A stretch of DNA of 64,000 nucleotides from JARIHD01 sp036392795 (GCA_036392795.1 DASVXH010000017.1:12203-76202), one strand, 5' to 3'; counted from the first letter of the stretch, positions 8,798 to 17,364 are shown. Program-made: numbers and translations. Notes: generated from the letters alone by a model not told the origin.

Positions 8798-10333
8798 ATG
8801 GATCATCTGCAAAAATTCATCTCGCAAATCCGCTTCAGACTTCTGGGTATATTACTACTTAATAATGCTCTTATCGTTCTAGATTGGTGGATTGTTGAAC
8901 ACTTCTTGCAGCTAAAGGGGATGGAATTTATTGTGGCAGTCGCTGGCCTCTCCTTTCTAACTATCACCGTCCTTCCTTGGATCAGTGCCAATTACATCGT
9001 GCAGCCGACCAAACTCATTTGGCAGGCGATCCTACATATCGCCCCTGACACTGGCGATGTCAAGGCGCCCGATCTAAAACATCTGCGGCTGGGCCATGAG
9101 CTGGTTACCGCGCTTATAGGCCGCATCTATCAGCTGGCTAGCGTTGCCGACAACATCGAAAAAATCGCCAAGAACAAAAAACCAGACCTACGGGCCGAAT
9201 TTATTGGCACCAATTTGCCGATGCCCGTGGCGGTCCTAGATAAAGATCTGAATGTCGTTTTTGTTAATGAGGCTTTTTCTAGATACACCGGTAAAGCGAT
9301 CGAAGACGCCGCCGGCCAAAATATGTATCTGGTGCTCGACATGCTCTTTAGTACCAACCGCACATTCGATTCATGGCTGGAAAAAGCCCGCGAAAACAAG
9401 GTAACCTCTACCAGCACCTGGGAACGCGTTCGTCTTAACCTACCAGATCAAAAAGAAACCAAACTCTTCGACCTGGTAGCCTACTACAACAAAAGCAACC
9501 CCGATGGCTTTGAGTTAATCCTGACACTCTTTGATCGAACCCGTCAATATTCGCAGGATGAACAGGCGATGAGCTTTTTGGCGCTAGCCGTACACGAACT
9601 GCGTACGCCATTAACACTACTGCGCGGCTACATCGATGTTTTCGAAGAAGAGCTATCGGGCAAGCTCGACCCCGAGTTATCCGGCTACCTGACCAAGATG
9701 AAGGCTACCGCCCAGCAGCTAACCGGATTCGTAGGCAACGTCCTAAACGTGTCGCGATTTGAAAATGATCAGCTCGTTCTAAAACTGCGCGAAGAACAGT
9801 GGGCGCCACTGTTGCAATCTGCCGTTAACGATATGGCGCTGCGGGCTAAGGTTCGCGGCATTAGCCTGAAGATAAAAGTCGACGACAAGCTACCAACAGT
9901 TGGGGCCGATGCCGCCAGCATCTACGAAGTCATTAACAATCTGGTAGACAACGCCATAAAATACAGCAAAGAAAACAGCGAAATCGTCATCAAATCCTAC
10001 CTGACCACCAGCGGGCTGGTGGAAACCACGGTGCAGGATTTTGGCGTAGGCATTCCCGAAAGTGCCGTAGGCAATCTGTTCGATAAATTCTATCGTGATT
10101 ACCGTAACCGAACGCAAGTGGGCGGCACGGGCATGGGCCTGTACCTCTCTAAAACCATTATTAGCGCTCACGGCGGCAACATTTGGGTACGATCCAAAGA
10201 AGGCGGCGGGAGCACCTTTGGATTCACCCTTGTTCCATACGCCAAACTGGAAGACGAAAAAAAGAACGAGCAATCCGGCATCGTCCGCACCGCTCACGGC
10301 TGGATCAAAAACCACTCAATGTATCGGAGATAA
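8798..10333 (+). CDS. Membrane sensor histidine kinase (PAS-HisKA-HATPase)
   Basis: 511 residues. Two N-terminal membrane segments (about 12-32 and 44-66) flank almost no external loop. They are followed by a linker helix and a PAS-like domain at about 135-245 (GTNLPMPVAVLDKDLNVVFVN). HisKA has its phospho-acceptor His at residue 266 (VHELRTPLTLLRGYI). The HATPase has its N box (NNLVDNAIKYS), G1 (QDFGVGIP) and G2 (GGTGMGLYLSKTII). All catalytic motifs are intact. Because the external loop is so short, it likely senses a membrane or cytoplasmic signal. The partner is the response regulator starting 4 bp downstream. Confidence 0.93.
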   Translation: MDHLQKFISQIRFRLLGILLLNNALIVLDWWIVEHFLQLKGMEFIVAVAGLSFLTITVLPWISANYIVQPTKLIWQAILHIAPDTGDVKAPDLKHLRLGHELVTALIGRIYQLASVADNIEKIAKNKKPDLRAEFIGTNLPMPVAVLDKDLNVVFVNEAFSRYTGKAIEDAAGQNMYLVLDMLFSTNRTFDSWLEKARENKVTSTSTWERVRLNLPDQKETKLFDLVAYYNKSNPDGFELILTLFDRTRQYSQDEQAMSFLALAVHELRTPLTLLRGYIDVFEEELSGKLDPELSGYLTKMKATAQQLTGFVGNVLNVSRFENDQLVLKLREEQWAPLLQSAVNDMALRAKVRGISLKIKVDDKLPTVGADAASIYEVINNLVDNAIKYSKENSEIVIKSYLTTSGLVETTVQDFGVGIPESAVGNLFDKFYRDYRNRTQVGGTGMGLYLSKTIISAHGGNIWVRSKEGGGSTFGFTLVPYAKLEDEKKNEQSGIVRTAHGWIKNHSMYRR

Positions 10334-10337
10334 CACT

Positions 10338-10739
10338 ATGTCACAAGTTTTTACTTCACCTAATCCTATCGGTAAAAAAATCCTCTGTGTCGAGGACGAA
10401 TATTTTATTAGCGAATTATATGTTCGTGCGCTTACCAAGGCCGGCTATGAAGTCACGGTCGAAGTAGACGGGCAGGAGGGGTTGCGCCTGGCCCAGACCG
10501 ACCAGTTCGACATTATTCTGCTGGACTTAATGGTACCCACCATCACCGGAATCGAAGTACTGCGTCATCTGCGCAATCCTGCCGAAACACCGCAGCTACG
10601 CGCCAAGATCATTATCACCACCAATCTAGAACAACGGGAAGACATCCGCGCCGATATCGAACAACGAGCCGATGGCTACCTGGTCAAGGCCGAAATCACA
10701 CCACGCGAGCTGGTGGCATTTCTATCCACCATCAAGTAG
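10338..10739 (+). CDS. Single-domain response regulator
   Basis: 133 residues, essentially a receiver domain only. The acidic pocket is E19-D20, the phospho-acceptor is D63 (DIILLDLMVP), the switch Thr is in ITTN, and the conserved Lys is in GYLVKAE. There is no output domain, so it must act through protein contacts like CheY or Spo0F, or feed a phosphorelay. It starts 4 bp after the kinase stop, which makes the cognate relationship very likely. The frame is open far upstream, but the region before 10338 is kinase coding sequence in another frame. Confidence 0.9.
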   Translation: MSQVFTSPNPIGKKILCVEDEYFISELYVRALTKAGYEVTVEVDGQEGLRLAQTDQFDIILLDLMVPTITGIEVLRHLRNPAETPQLRAKIIITTNLEQREDIRADIEQRADGYLVKAEITPRELVAFLSTIK

Positions 10740-10742
10740 GCG

Positions 10743-10748
10743 TACAAT
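10743..10748 (+). promoter_or_regulatory. -10 box of umuD-like gene
   Basis: TACAAT, 9 bp before the ATG at 10758, directly after the response regulator stop. No LexA-type palindrome is visible around it. Confidence 0.45.
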
Positions 10749-10757
10749 AGTACCACC

Positions 10758-11126
10758 ATGGCGGAACACGACCAACCAGAACCGACTGGCGTGTCGATTC
10801 ATACCGGCTTTCCGAATCCGGGTATCGATACCAGTCTGCGCGGACTCGACCTTAATCAACTATTGATTGAGCATACTGCCAGCACGTACTTTTTTAGGGT
10901 GCAAGGCAGCGATTGGGAGAAAAGCGGCGTTTTCGAGGGCGACATCGCCCTCGTAGATCGTGCATTGGACCCCCGCGCCACCGACACGGTCATGTGGTGG
11001 AACGACCAAAGTGGCGAATTCAGCATATCGACCTACAAGAAAATGCCTCAGGAAGCGCAAATTTGGGGTGTCATCACCGCCACCATTCATCAACACCGAA
11101 AGGTCAACCAGCGTGGGCCAAAATAG
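10758..11126 (+). CDS. umuD: UmuD-like protein lacking the Ser-Lys catalytic dyad
   Basis: 122 residues aligning end to end with the UmuD core (TGFPNPGIDTSLRGLDLNQLL corresponds to the E. coli CGFPSP...DLNQLL region, then YFFRVQGSDW and VFEGDIALVDRAL). The N-terminal arm is only about 16 residues before the Gly-Phe-Pro cleavage region, versus 24 in E. coli. Where E. coli has GDSM with catalytic Ser60, this protein has GSDW, placing Asp52 at the Ser position. The catalytic Lys97 position is Ser91 or Thr92. Self-cleavage therefore looks impossible by the normal mechanism. It overlaps umuC by 14 bp, so translational coupling and complex formation with UmuC are likely. Confidence 0.85.
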   Translation: MAEHDQPEPTGVSIHTGFPNPGIDTSLRGLDLNQLLIEHTASTYFFRVQGSDWEKSGVFEGDIALVDRALDPRATDTVMWWNDQSGEFSISTYKKMPQEAQIWGVITATIHQHRKVNQRGPK

Positions 11127-12402
11127 CATTTTTGTATTAATAGATTGCAACAACTTTTTTGTCAGTTGCGAACGGTTATTTCGACCAGATCTGGAAGGCA
11201 AGCCGGTAGTCGTTCTTTCCAGTAACGACGGCTGTGTTGTAGCGCGCAGCAACGAAGCAAAAGAGCTTGGTATTCCCATGGCCGCAGCCGCCTTTAAATA
11301 TAAAGACGTTTTCGAGAAAAATCGCATAACCCAATTTTCCGCCAACTTTGAACTGTACGGCGACATCAGTAAACGAACTATTTCTTTACTCACAACCATT
11401 ACACCGCGAATCGAAATCTATTCGGTTGACGAATCTTTTTTGGATATCAGCAGACTGCCGATTACCGACTACACCGCCTGGGGACGCAAGGTCCGGGAAA
11501 TCATCTTAAAGGATATAGGTGTACCAGTGTCGATCGGCATCGCTACCAGCAAAACGCTTGCTAAACTGGCCTCAGAAATAGCCAAACGAAACCCTGAACA
11601 CGGCGGCGCGTTTAGTTTTATCGACCTATCGCCTGAACAAAAAACCGATATTATGCAACGGATTCCTATCGAACATATCTGGGGCGTAGGCCGGAAGCTG
11701 TCGCCCAAGTTGCGGGCTGACGGCATTAGTACCGCTTGGAGCTTGAGCAATATGTCACCCAAACGCGCCCAACAACTAATGGGAATTACGGGTCGCCAGA
11801 TGATTACCGAGCTGCAAGGAGTCAGTTGCTTTCCTCTGACGCGGGAACACGCACCTGCCAAAAGTATTATGCGCGGCCGCACATTCGGCGAAGACACTAC
11901 CAAAGCTTATGTCCTGGAGGCAGCCATCGCCAGCCTGGCTGCCCGCGCCGCGTTTCAGCTGCGCGAACAAAAATTACTAGCCCGACGCATTGGCATTTAC
12001 ACCAGCACCAATCGCCACAAGCCCGGTTATCGCAAATGGAAATGCGACATCCGCCTGTCTATGCCCACCAACGACACCGGCAAGATCATCAGTCTTTTAG
12101 TAGAACGCCTGGGCGAAATCTACAGCAACAAACAACAGTATCACCAGCTGATTGTCTTTTTGCACGATCTTATCCCCCAGGATGCGATGCAGATCGATTT
12201 ATTAGGTCAGGTAACGCCAGCCGGTCACGACCGGACACAAGCACGCATGAAGGCGATCGACCGCATAAACAATCGCTACGGCCGCGGCAAAATCTACTTT
12301 GCCGCCCAAGACCTAAGCAGCAGTTGGCAGCCACGCCGCAAGATCGGTTCGCCGCGCTATGTTTCAAATTGGGACGAGCTACCCGCGGCCCGTATCGTAT
12401 AA
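11113..12402 (+). CDS. umuC: Y-family DNA polymerase UmuC
   Basis: About 429 residues, the usual UmuC length (E. coli 422). This is a translesion polymerase. The catalytic carboxylates are D11 in FVLIDCNNFFVSCE and D106-E107 in SVDESFLDIS. The fingers/palm motif SIGIATSKTLAKLAS, the HhH thumb (IWGVGRKLSPKL) and the little-finger domain follow. The DUF4113-type UmuC tail is visible (NNRYGRGKIYFAAQ). The GTG at 11113 is chosen because it gives a start matching the family and overlaps the UmuD-like gene; upstream in-frame sequence is out-of-frame umuD. Both genes form an operon. Confidence 0.94.
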   Translation: MGQNSIFVLIDCNNFFVSCERLFRPDLEGKPVVVLSSNDGCVVARSNEAKELGIPMAAAAFKYKDVFEKNRITQFSANFELYGDISKRTISLLTTITPRIEIYSVDESFLDISRLPITDYTAWGRKVREIILKDIGVPVSIGIATSKTLAKLASEIAKRNPEHGGAFSFIDLSPEQKTDIMQRIPIEHIWGVGRKLSPKLRADGISTAWSLSNMSPKRAQQLMGITGRQMITELQGVSCFPLTREHAPAKSIMRGRTFGEDTTKAYVLEAAIASLAARAAFQLREQKLLARRIGIYTSTNRHKPGYRKWKCDIRLSMPTNDTGKIISLLVERLGEIYSNKQQYHQLIVFLHDLIPQDAMQIDLLGQVTPAGHDRTQARMKAIDRINNRYGRGKIYFAAQDLSSSWQPRRKIGSPRYVSNWDELPAARIV

Positions 12403-12403
12403 T
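12398..12403 (+). promoter_or_regulatory. -10 box embedded in the umuC stop codon
   Basis: TATAAT contains the TAA stop of umuC (12400-12402) and lies 10 bp before the ATG at 12414. It could give the next gene an independent start. Confidence 0.45.
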
Positions 12404-12413
12404 AGCCCTTGAA

Positions 12414-13073
12414 ATGCACGATAGGTTTACCGACCACCAGCCAAAGAAAGGCGACCCTCGGCGCATATTCCGCGGCCAGCCGATTATTTCCGACCAAATC
12501 ACCAGGGAAGGGCTGGCTGTAGTCTGTGACCAACTGGAAACCACCCTCAAAATTCAAACCCCAGGTGCAGTAGTGGAATTCGGTTGCTACGCCGGCACGA
12601 CTAGTCTGTTTATCCGCCGGGTTTTAGATGAGCAAGGACAATCAAACAAGCGATCATTTCACGTTTACGATTCGTTCGACGGATTGCCCGAAAAAACCGT
12701 TCATGACAATAATGCCGCCGGCGTGGATTTTGAAGCCGGCAAACTCTACGTCAGCAAAAAAGAGTTTCTCAACCAATTTCATACCGCCCATCTGCAACCA
12801 CCGATCATTCACAAGGGCTGGTTCGATCGGCTATCAGCCGACGTCGTCCCCAGCCCCATAGCCTTCGCTTTTTTAGACGGCGATTTTTACGGGTCTATTA
12901 TCAGTTCACTTAGACTGGTTTGGCCCAAGATGAGTCCTGGCGGCACCATCCTCATTGACGACTACCAGCGGCCCACACTGCCTGGTGTCGAACGCGCCAT
13001 CCGTGATTTTTTTGTTCAAAAACAAATCAAACGCTTGCGCGTTCAACACAATATCGCCATCATAGAACTATGA
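12414..13073 (+). CDS. TylF/macrocin O-methyltransferase-family SAM-dependent enzyme
   Basis: 219 residues. Motif I is GAVVEFGCYAGTTSLFI, followed by HVYDSFDGLPE. The late motif is AFAFLDGDFYGSIISSLRLVWPKMSPGGTILIDDY, with the Asp pair typical of TylF-like enzymes. Members methylate sugar or small-molecule hydroxyls; the substrate here is unknown. The ATG at 12414 follows umuC by 11 bp. The stop overlaps the rlmH start as ATGA (13070-13073), indicating coupling. Confidence 0.85.
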   Translation: MHDRFTDHQPKKGDPRRIFRGQPIISDQITREGLAVVCDQLETTLKIQTPGAVVEFGCYAGTTSLFIRRVLDEQGQSNKRSFHVYDSFDGLPEKTVHDNNAAGVDFEAGKLYVSKKEFLNQFHTAHLQPPIIHKGWFDRLSADVVPSPIAFAFLDGDFYGSIISSLRLVWPKMSPGGTILIDDYQRPTLPGVERAIRDFFVQKQIKRLRVQHNIAIIEL

Positions 13074-13501
13074 AATTACACATTGTCACCGTGGGCGAAC
13101 CCAAATTGCCGTATGCCAAACTCGGCTGGCAAGAATACCTGGCCCGACTAAACCGCTACCATGCAGTTCGCGTAACGCATGTGTCCGATAAATGGGCCTA
13201 CGATGCGACGCATTTAGAGCAAACTGCTGGCCATGCGTACAAAATCGCACTGGTTATTGACGGCAAACAGTTAACCAGCACCGAACTAGCTGGCTTTCTA
13301 GAAAAGCGTGCCCTGGAAGCTCGCGAGGTCTGTTTAATGATCGGTGGACCAGAGGGTCTACCCCAACAGATCATCCAAAATGCTGACATGCAGCTAGGAC
13401 TGTCACGTCTAACATTTCCGCATGATCTGGCAATGGTCATTCTAGTCGAAGCCCTATACCGGGCGAGCACCATCAGCGCTGGTCAGCCGTACCATAAATA
13501 G
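13070..13501 (+). CDS. rlmH: 23S rRNA pseudouridine-1915 N3-methyltransferase
   Basis: 143 residues of the SPOUT (trefoil knot) family that modifies pseudouridine 1915 in helix 69 of 23S rRNA. The knot motif is visible as CLMIGGPEGLP, and the C-terminal segment is LSRLTFPHDLAMVILVEALYRA. The C-terminus ends AGQPYHK, matching the family's invariant YHK-type ending (YHR in many species). Start and length are normal. It overlaps the upstream methyltransferase by 4 bp. Confidence 0.96.
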   Translation: MKLHIVTVGEPKLPYAKLGWQEYLARLNRYHAVRVTHVSDKWAYDATHLEQTAGHAYKIALVIDGKQLTSTELAGFLEKRALEAREVCLMIGGPEGLPQQIIQNADMQLGLSRLTFPHDLAMVILVEALYRASTISAGQPYHK

Positions 13502-13515
13502 AGCCCCTCGGCAGG

Positions 13516-14025
13516 TTAGCGCTTCTTTGGGGGAGTCGTAGTGGTAGTTACTGGTTTTGTCGTAGGGGCCAGGGCTTCCGTACCAGGGATGGTGATCGTT
13601 GTGCCGGGGCAGGATACGCTAGCACCATCTTTTACCCATTCATTATTCTGTAGGACATCTACGATCATTCTCGCTCCAATGGCGTAGACCTTGCTCTGCT
13701 TATCCGGCTTGTAAGTATGGTCTTCGGTACTGTCGTTTTCGTCGTCTCTGCTACCGTCGCCGAAGCTAAAATCATACCTCTCTGGCTTCCACACTCCATT
13801 CCTCGTCTCATTACTGACAAGCGCCTTCATGCCAACAGTTTTTTTGTCTGACTTTAGCTCGACACTAATACCGCCGCAGACTGGGCCCTCATAAGGGGCA
13901 CCACAACCGCTCAGCGCCAGAACAACAGCCGCCGGAACAGCCATGCGCCGGGCCGCATCCATACCAAATACCGGATTGGCGTCTATAAAATCAGGAAGTG
14001 TAGAAGATAAATTTGGATTAAACAT
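13516..14025 (-). CDS. Putative lipoprotein with PKD-like domain
   Basis: 169 residues. A hydrophobic segment ends in LSGCGAPYEG, a lipobox-like sequence with a candidate lipidated Cys at about residue 41. The N-terminal extension before it is unusually long (about 28 residues), so the start could instead be the internal Met before AARRMAVP. The middle (RYDFSFGDGSRDDE) resembles the PKD-domain FGDG core. The C-terminus is a Thr/Pro-rich tail ending in Lys/Arg. It is probably surface-exposed. The -10 box at 14032-14037 supports the start at 14025. Confidence 0.65.
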   Translation of the reverse strand: MFNPNLSSTLPDFIDANPVFGMDAARRMAVPAAVVLALSGCGAPYEGPVCGGISVELKSDKKTVGMKALVSNETRNGVWKPERYDFSFGDGSRDDENDSTEDHTYKPDKQSKVYAIGARMIVDVLQNNEWVKDGASVSCPGTTITIPGTEALAPTTKPVTTTTTPPKKR

Positions 14026-14031
14026 GCGTCA

Positions 14032-14037
14032 ATGGTA
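14032..14037 (-). promoter_or_regulatory. -10 box of lipoprotein gene
   Basis: TACCAT on the minus strand, ending 6 bp before the ATG at 14025. Confidence 0.4.
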
Positions 14038-14073
14038 CATCAACATCAGCCAAAAAGCCTAAAAATAGTAAAT

Positions 14074-14079
14074 TACACT
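14074..14079 (+). promoter_or_regulatory. -10 box of 14087 gene
   Basis: TACACT ends 7 bp before the GTG at 14087 and supports that non-ATG start. It is about 40 bp from the divergent -10 box at 14032. Confidence 0.45.
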
Positions 14080-14086
14080 ACACCGC

Positions 14087-14761
14087 GTGGACCCAAGACA
14101 GACCTTTTTGACTATCCCGGCGAGCACGCGTATAGTCTTGTGGCATATGGTACAGTTTCCAGAATCAGCTCCATCCGGCTCCGGCATCGAACGACCAGCC
14201 ATAGAAACCGTCGCTCATGCAGCCGCCGAAATCGTCCGGCTACACACCATTTTTGAAGACCGGGCCATTGATTTAACTCCCGAATACAATCGGGAACGCA
14301 TGGCGGGAGAAGAGGGTATAACATGGGGTAGTTTTAGGGGTTTGGGACTGGGAGGTAAGCCGATCTCCGTTCCTCACCTAGACTTGGTTATGCGAACGGA
14401 CCGCATTATTATCCATCCCCACTACAACCGCTTTTACGAGCTGCTCTGGCGCTTCGACCTCACCCGTGCCGACATCTCCCCGGAGACCAATCGACTAACC
14501 GAAGGTGCGGGCGTAAGCGTTGTTCGGAAAAGGGTCGGATTCAATCCAGGTGAGGCTTATGTGGCAAACGGCGAACAACTCTTTAGGGCAAAGCTCGAGC
14601 ACCGCGGACCCACCCCAACACCCCGCCCAGGTGGTGGCCTAACATATTCCTATCATTCCTGGGTTGGCGACATCTACGCTCCCGTAACTGAGATCGACGA
14701 AAATCTCACCAAGCTTATTGACCAACTGCGCGACCTGGAACCTCTTGATCAACAAGCTTAA
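14087..14761 (+). CDS. Hypothetical protein
   Basis: 224 residues beginning with GTG. No membrane segment or recognisable catalytic motif. The sequence is mixed alpha/beta, with many His and Arg in the middle (VMRTDRIIIHPHYNRFYELLWRFDL) and a Gly/Pro-rich loop (RGPTPTPRPGGGL). I do not recognise the family. It is transcribed divergently from the lipoprotein and ends at a strong bidirectional hairpin. Confidence 0.6.
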   Translation: MDPRQTFLTIPASTRIVLWHMVQFPESAPSGSGIERPAIETVAHAAAEIVRLHTIFEDRAIDLTPEYNRERMAGEEGITWGSFRGLGLGGKPISVPHLDLVMRTDRIIIHPHYNRFYELLWRFDLTRADISPETNRLTEGAGVSVVRKRVGFNPGEAYVANGEQLFRAKLEHRGPTPTPRPGGGLTYSYHSWVGDIYAPVTEIDENLTKLIDQLRDLEPLDQQA

Positions 14762-14801
14762 TTAATAGCTCCTAAAGTATTTCTCCTTAGGAACTATTAA
14801 T
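14761..14801. terminator. Bidirectional terminator hairpin
   Basis: The 15-base arm at 14761-14775 and the arm at 14787-14801 are complementary except for one C/A mismatch, with an 11-base loop. It starts on the last base of the 14087 gene's stop codon and serves that gene and the convergent beta-helix gene. AT-rich flanks on both sides supply T-runs. Confidence 0.75.
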
Positions 14802-14824
14802 AAAAATTTGAATACTAGTAGCTG

Positions 14825-15856
14825 CTATCTGGCTAACAAAGTTTTGTTAGTGAGATTGACTCCATCATAACTAGCATCATCGTCGACCAGGTAGTTATTT
14901 TCCCAAATTACCTTAGCCGGGTCCTGGTGAAGACGGTGCGGACCAAAGGCATATGAATCCCGAGCGATGTAGTTGCCTCGGACCGTCGCCGCATATCCGG
15001 CATTGTCCAAAAGCTGAAGAGTGTAGTTACCGCCATACATATAGTTATTCTCGATCAACATGGTACCGGACGGAGTGTCAGCTATAAAGATAGCTGCATT
15101 GTTACCACCATCAATACTTGAATGTCGAATAGTCACATTACCACTACCGTTGTTGTTCTGTAGGCCGTCGGCATGATCATTCGGTCTGATATTTAAGTTA
15201 TGAATCCATGAATCTTCAATAAGAACGTTTCCATTTATCTTTGCGCCGTCACTAAAGCCGCTGATGTCACAGCGACGACACGTGTAGTCCGAGAAGGCAA
15301 TCCCATCGTCCCCATACCCGTAGCCAATGGTAGCATCTTCTACGACAAGACCTTTTACGCCTTCCCATCCACGAATTTGAATACCTCCATCTACCCACGT
15401 TCGTTTTATGGTTATGTTATTGGCGCGCACATAAATCGTTCCCTTGACGTGCTTGCCCTCATATACCATGCCTGCGGCGGACAAGGTAACATCACCGTTT
15501 ACTATAGGAAGCTTGTTTTCATCCGGTGCCCCAGTACAATTCTTGTCAGGAAAAGCAGGATAGGGCGGGCAAGTCTGCTCTCCATTGGTTGGGGGTGTCG
15601 TAGGTGGGGTTGTGGGCGGAGGCGTTACCGGAGCATTAAACTGCAGTGCCTTGCTGCCATCCGCTTCGGAAACCAATTTAGCATTACCGCTCAGCGTGGA
15701 GCTTTCGGGAGTTATGCTAACAAAAAAGCTAGCCGCCCGGGACATAAAGACCCAAAAACCCACAATCAACGCCAATCCCACCACAATAAGAGCAATGACC
15801 TTATTTCTTTTAGAGGAATGGACCACTATCACCTTCTTGACGCCTTTTCTGATCAC
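14825..15856 (-). CDS. Secreted or surface-anchored right-handed beta-helix protein
   Basis: 343 residues with a GTG start. A basic N-terminus is followed by one membrane segment at about 21-39, a short beta region, then a Thr/Pro linker (PPPTTPPTTPPT). From about residue 110 a parallel beta-helix pattern appears, with repeated short strands such as NITIKRTWVDGG, GLVVEDATIG, NVLIEDSWIHN, NVTIRHSSIDGG and TMLIENNYMYGG. This fold occurs in polysaccharide lyases, epimerases and surface adhesins. No lyase catalytic residues can be assigned. A paired CRRC sits in one coil. Carbohydrate binding or processing at the surface is inferred. Confidence 0.75.
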   Translation of the reverse strand: MIRKGVKKVIVVHSSKRNKVIALIVVGLALIVGFWVFMSRAASFFVSITPESSTLSGNAKLVSEADGSKALQFNAPVTPPPTTPPTTPPTNGEQTCPPYPAFPDKNCTGAPDENKLPIVNGDVTLSAAGMVYEGKHVKGTIYVRANNITIKRTWVDGGIQIRGWEGVKGLVVEDATIGYGYGDDGIAFSDYTCRRCDISGFSDGAKINGNVLIEDSWIHNLNIRPNDHADGLQNNNGSGNVTIRHSSIDGGNNAAIFIADTPSGTMLIENNYMYGGNYTLQLLDNAGYAATVRGNYIARDSYAFGPHRLHQDPAKVIWENNYLVDDDASYDGVNLTNKTLLAR

Positions 15857-16031
15857 TCTAGTCTGTAAAAATTAATGCTTTTGCTTAATTATTTGGTGCG
15901 CATACGCAAAAGTCAACTACCGTCGCAAGCTTTCTGCAAACAAAATAGTAATCCAGAGACGACGGCCCTAGCCGAGCGAAAAGGCAGGTATTCTCTTGCT
16001 TTTATCTCCACCCGAGGCTCATACTAGCGAT

Positions 16032-17099
16032 GTGACCGAAACCGAATTACTTACTTTGCGCCTCTATAACCAACGTTTGATTCATTCAGACCTAAAAACG
16101 CCGCACGACGTGGCGACATGGCTAGGCGGAATTCAGGCGCAGGAAGTGCTGTCCTCACTCTATGCGGTTGGTCTAAGACTACCCGGCGCAACCGAGGCAG
16201 GCGTGGAAAGTGCCTTGGCTGACAGATCGATCGCCAGAGCCTGGCCTATGCGATCGACCATTCATTTTATGCCAGCCGAAGATGCACTATGGACTACGCA
16301 GCTGCTGGGCCCACGTCAAAATAAAAAGAGCGCCAGCGTTTACCGCAAATACGGGCTTACCGAAGACTTGTTTAATAAAGCGCGACCCATTCTTGAAAAA
16401 TCGTTGGCCGAAGGCCCCAAAATACGCAGCGAGCTAACCAAGGACCTTGCGGCCGGCGGAGTGGACACATCAGATGGCCGGGGTATGCTCATTTTTAAAT
16501 ATTGGGGGCAAGAAGGTGTATTGTGTATTGGACCACGCCACGGCAAACAGCAAACACTAGCCCTCCTAGCATCATGGGCCGCAAAAAATAACACACCAGG
16601 TAACGACGAAGAAGCTTTTTTCATACTCGCTCAGCGCTATTTTCAAAGCCACGGACCGGCAACACTCCGCGATTTTGTTTGGTGGACTGGCGCGACCGTA
16701 GCCGAATGTAAGAGGGCTCTGGAAGCCAGCAAAGATCAGCTTATCAGCGAAGTCTTTCACGGCCAGGAATACTTTTTTAAACCACATAAGACCGTCCCCG
16801 CCCTAGATAACACCAAGGCCTTGCTACTGCCAGCCTTTGATGAATACACGGTCGCATACGCCGATCGCAGGGCAGTCATGCAAACCGACGACATAAAACA
16901 AGTGTCGTACGGCATTAACCCCAATATCATTATTGACGGCCGTGCGGTGGGTATGTGGAAACGCATCTTAAAAACCAAGAAAACAGTCGTAGTTCTACAA
17001 CCGTTTACCCCATTTACTACCGAACAGCATAGGGCAATTGAAAAAGCCGTAGCTGAATTTGGCAGATTCATGGGCGTTCCAATCGAGATCAAAGAATAA
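16032..17099 (+). CDS. Winged-helix DNA glycosylase of the AlkZ/YcaQ (HTH_42) family
   Basis: About 355 residues. The family unhooks alkylated bases or interstrand crosslinks using tandem winged helices. Residues 33-37 (GIQAQ) give the QxQ catalytic pair (Gln35, Gln37), as in Streptomyces AlkZ, whereas E. coli YcaQ has Q-x-D. RAWPMRSTIHFM and LLLPAFDEYTVAYADR are also typical of the family. The frame opens at a TTG at 15996; the GTG at 16032 is preferred because it aligns with usual N-termini (TELLTLRLYNQRL). No good -10 box distinguishes them. It is a single-gene unit. Confidence 0.8.
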   Translation: MTETELLTLRLYNQRLIHSDLKTPHDVATWLGGIQAQEVLSSLYAVGLRLPGATEAGVESALADRSIARAWPMRSTIHFMPAEDALWTTQLLGPRQNKKSASVYRKYGLTEDLFNKARPILEKSLAEGPKIRSELTKDLAAGGVDTSDGRGMLIFKYWGQEGVLCIGPRHGKQQTLALLASWAAKNNTPGNDEEAFFILAQRYFQSHGPATLRDFVWWTGATVAECKRALEASKDQLISEVFHGQEYFFKPHKTVPALDNTKALLLPAFDEYTVAYADRRAVMQTDDIKQVSYGINPNIIIDGRAVGMWKRILKTKKTVVVLQPFTPFTTEQHRAIEKAVAEFGRFMGVPIEIKE

Positions 17100-17160
17100 A
17101 GTAGGCGTACGCCCACAGCGACACTGGAACCGGGCAGTACTCACTTTTCAGCGGCAAGAT

Positions 17161-17307
17161 TCATTTAGAGGATAGGACCATAAGGGAATTTAGCTTATCA
17201 CCGGCACCATAGAGGTCATTCAGCAAGTCCTGAGTGAGCACGAACCATTCTTTGCAGAATATTCGATCGAATTGTAACCCCCCGCTATATCTTGCCGACG
17301 CTCTTAA
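17161..17307 (-). pseudogene. Possible remnant of a decayed gene (C-terminal fragment)
   Basis: A 48-codon minus-strand frame without a start codon reads like ordinary protein (FDRIFCKEWFVLTQDLLNDLYGAGDKL...) and ends in TGA at 17161-17163. I do not recognise the family. It lies downstream of the HD gene on the same strand, in a gap otherwise without genes, so it may be the tail of a gene lost when this region was rearranged. It could also be chance. Confidence 0.2.
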
Positions 17308-17340
17308 TCATGGCGGGGAAGCACATTGAAGGATTTTTGT

Positions 17341-17356
17341 AACTCTGTTGAGAGTT
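17341..17356. repeat. Hairpin shared with the tRNA-Glu flank
   Basis: A 6-bp stem with GTTG loop (AACTCT/AGAGTT). Fourteen bases (17343-17356) are identical to 21569-21582 next to tRNA-Glu, and both are followed within about 40 bp by TGGTGACC. Confidence 0.45.
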
Positions 17357-17364
17357 TCCTGAAA

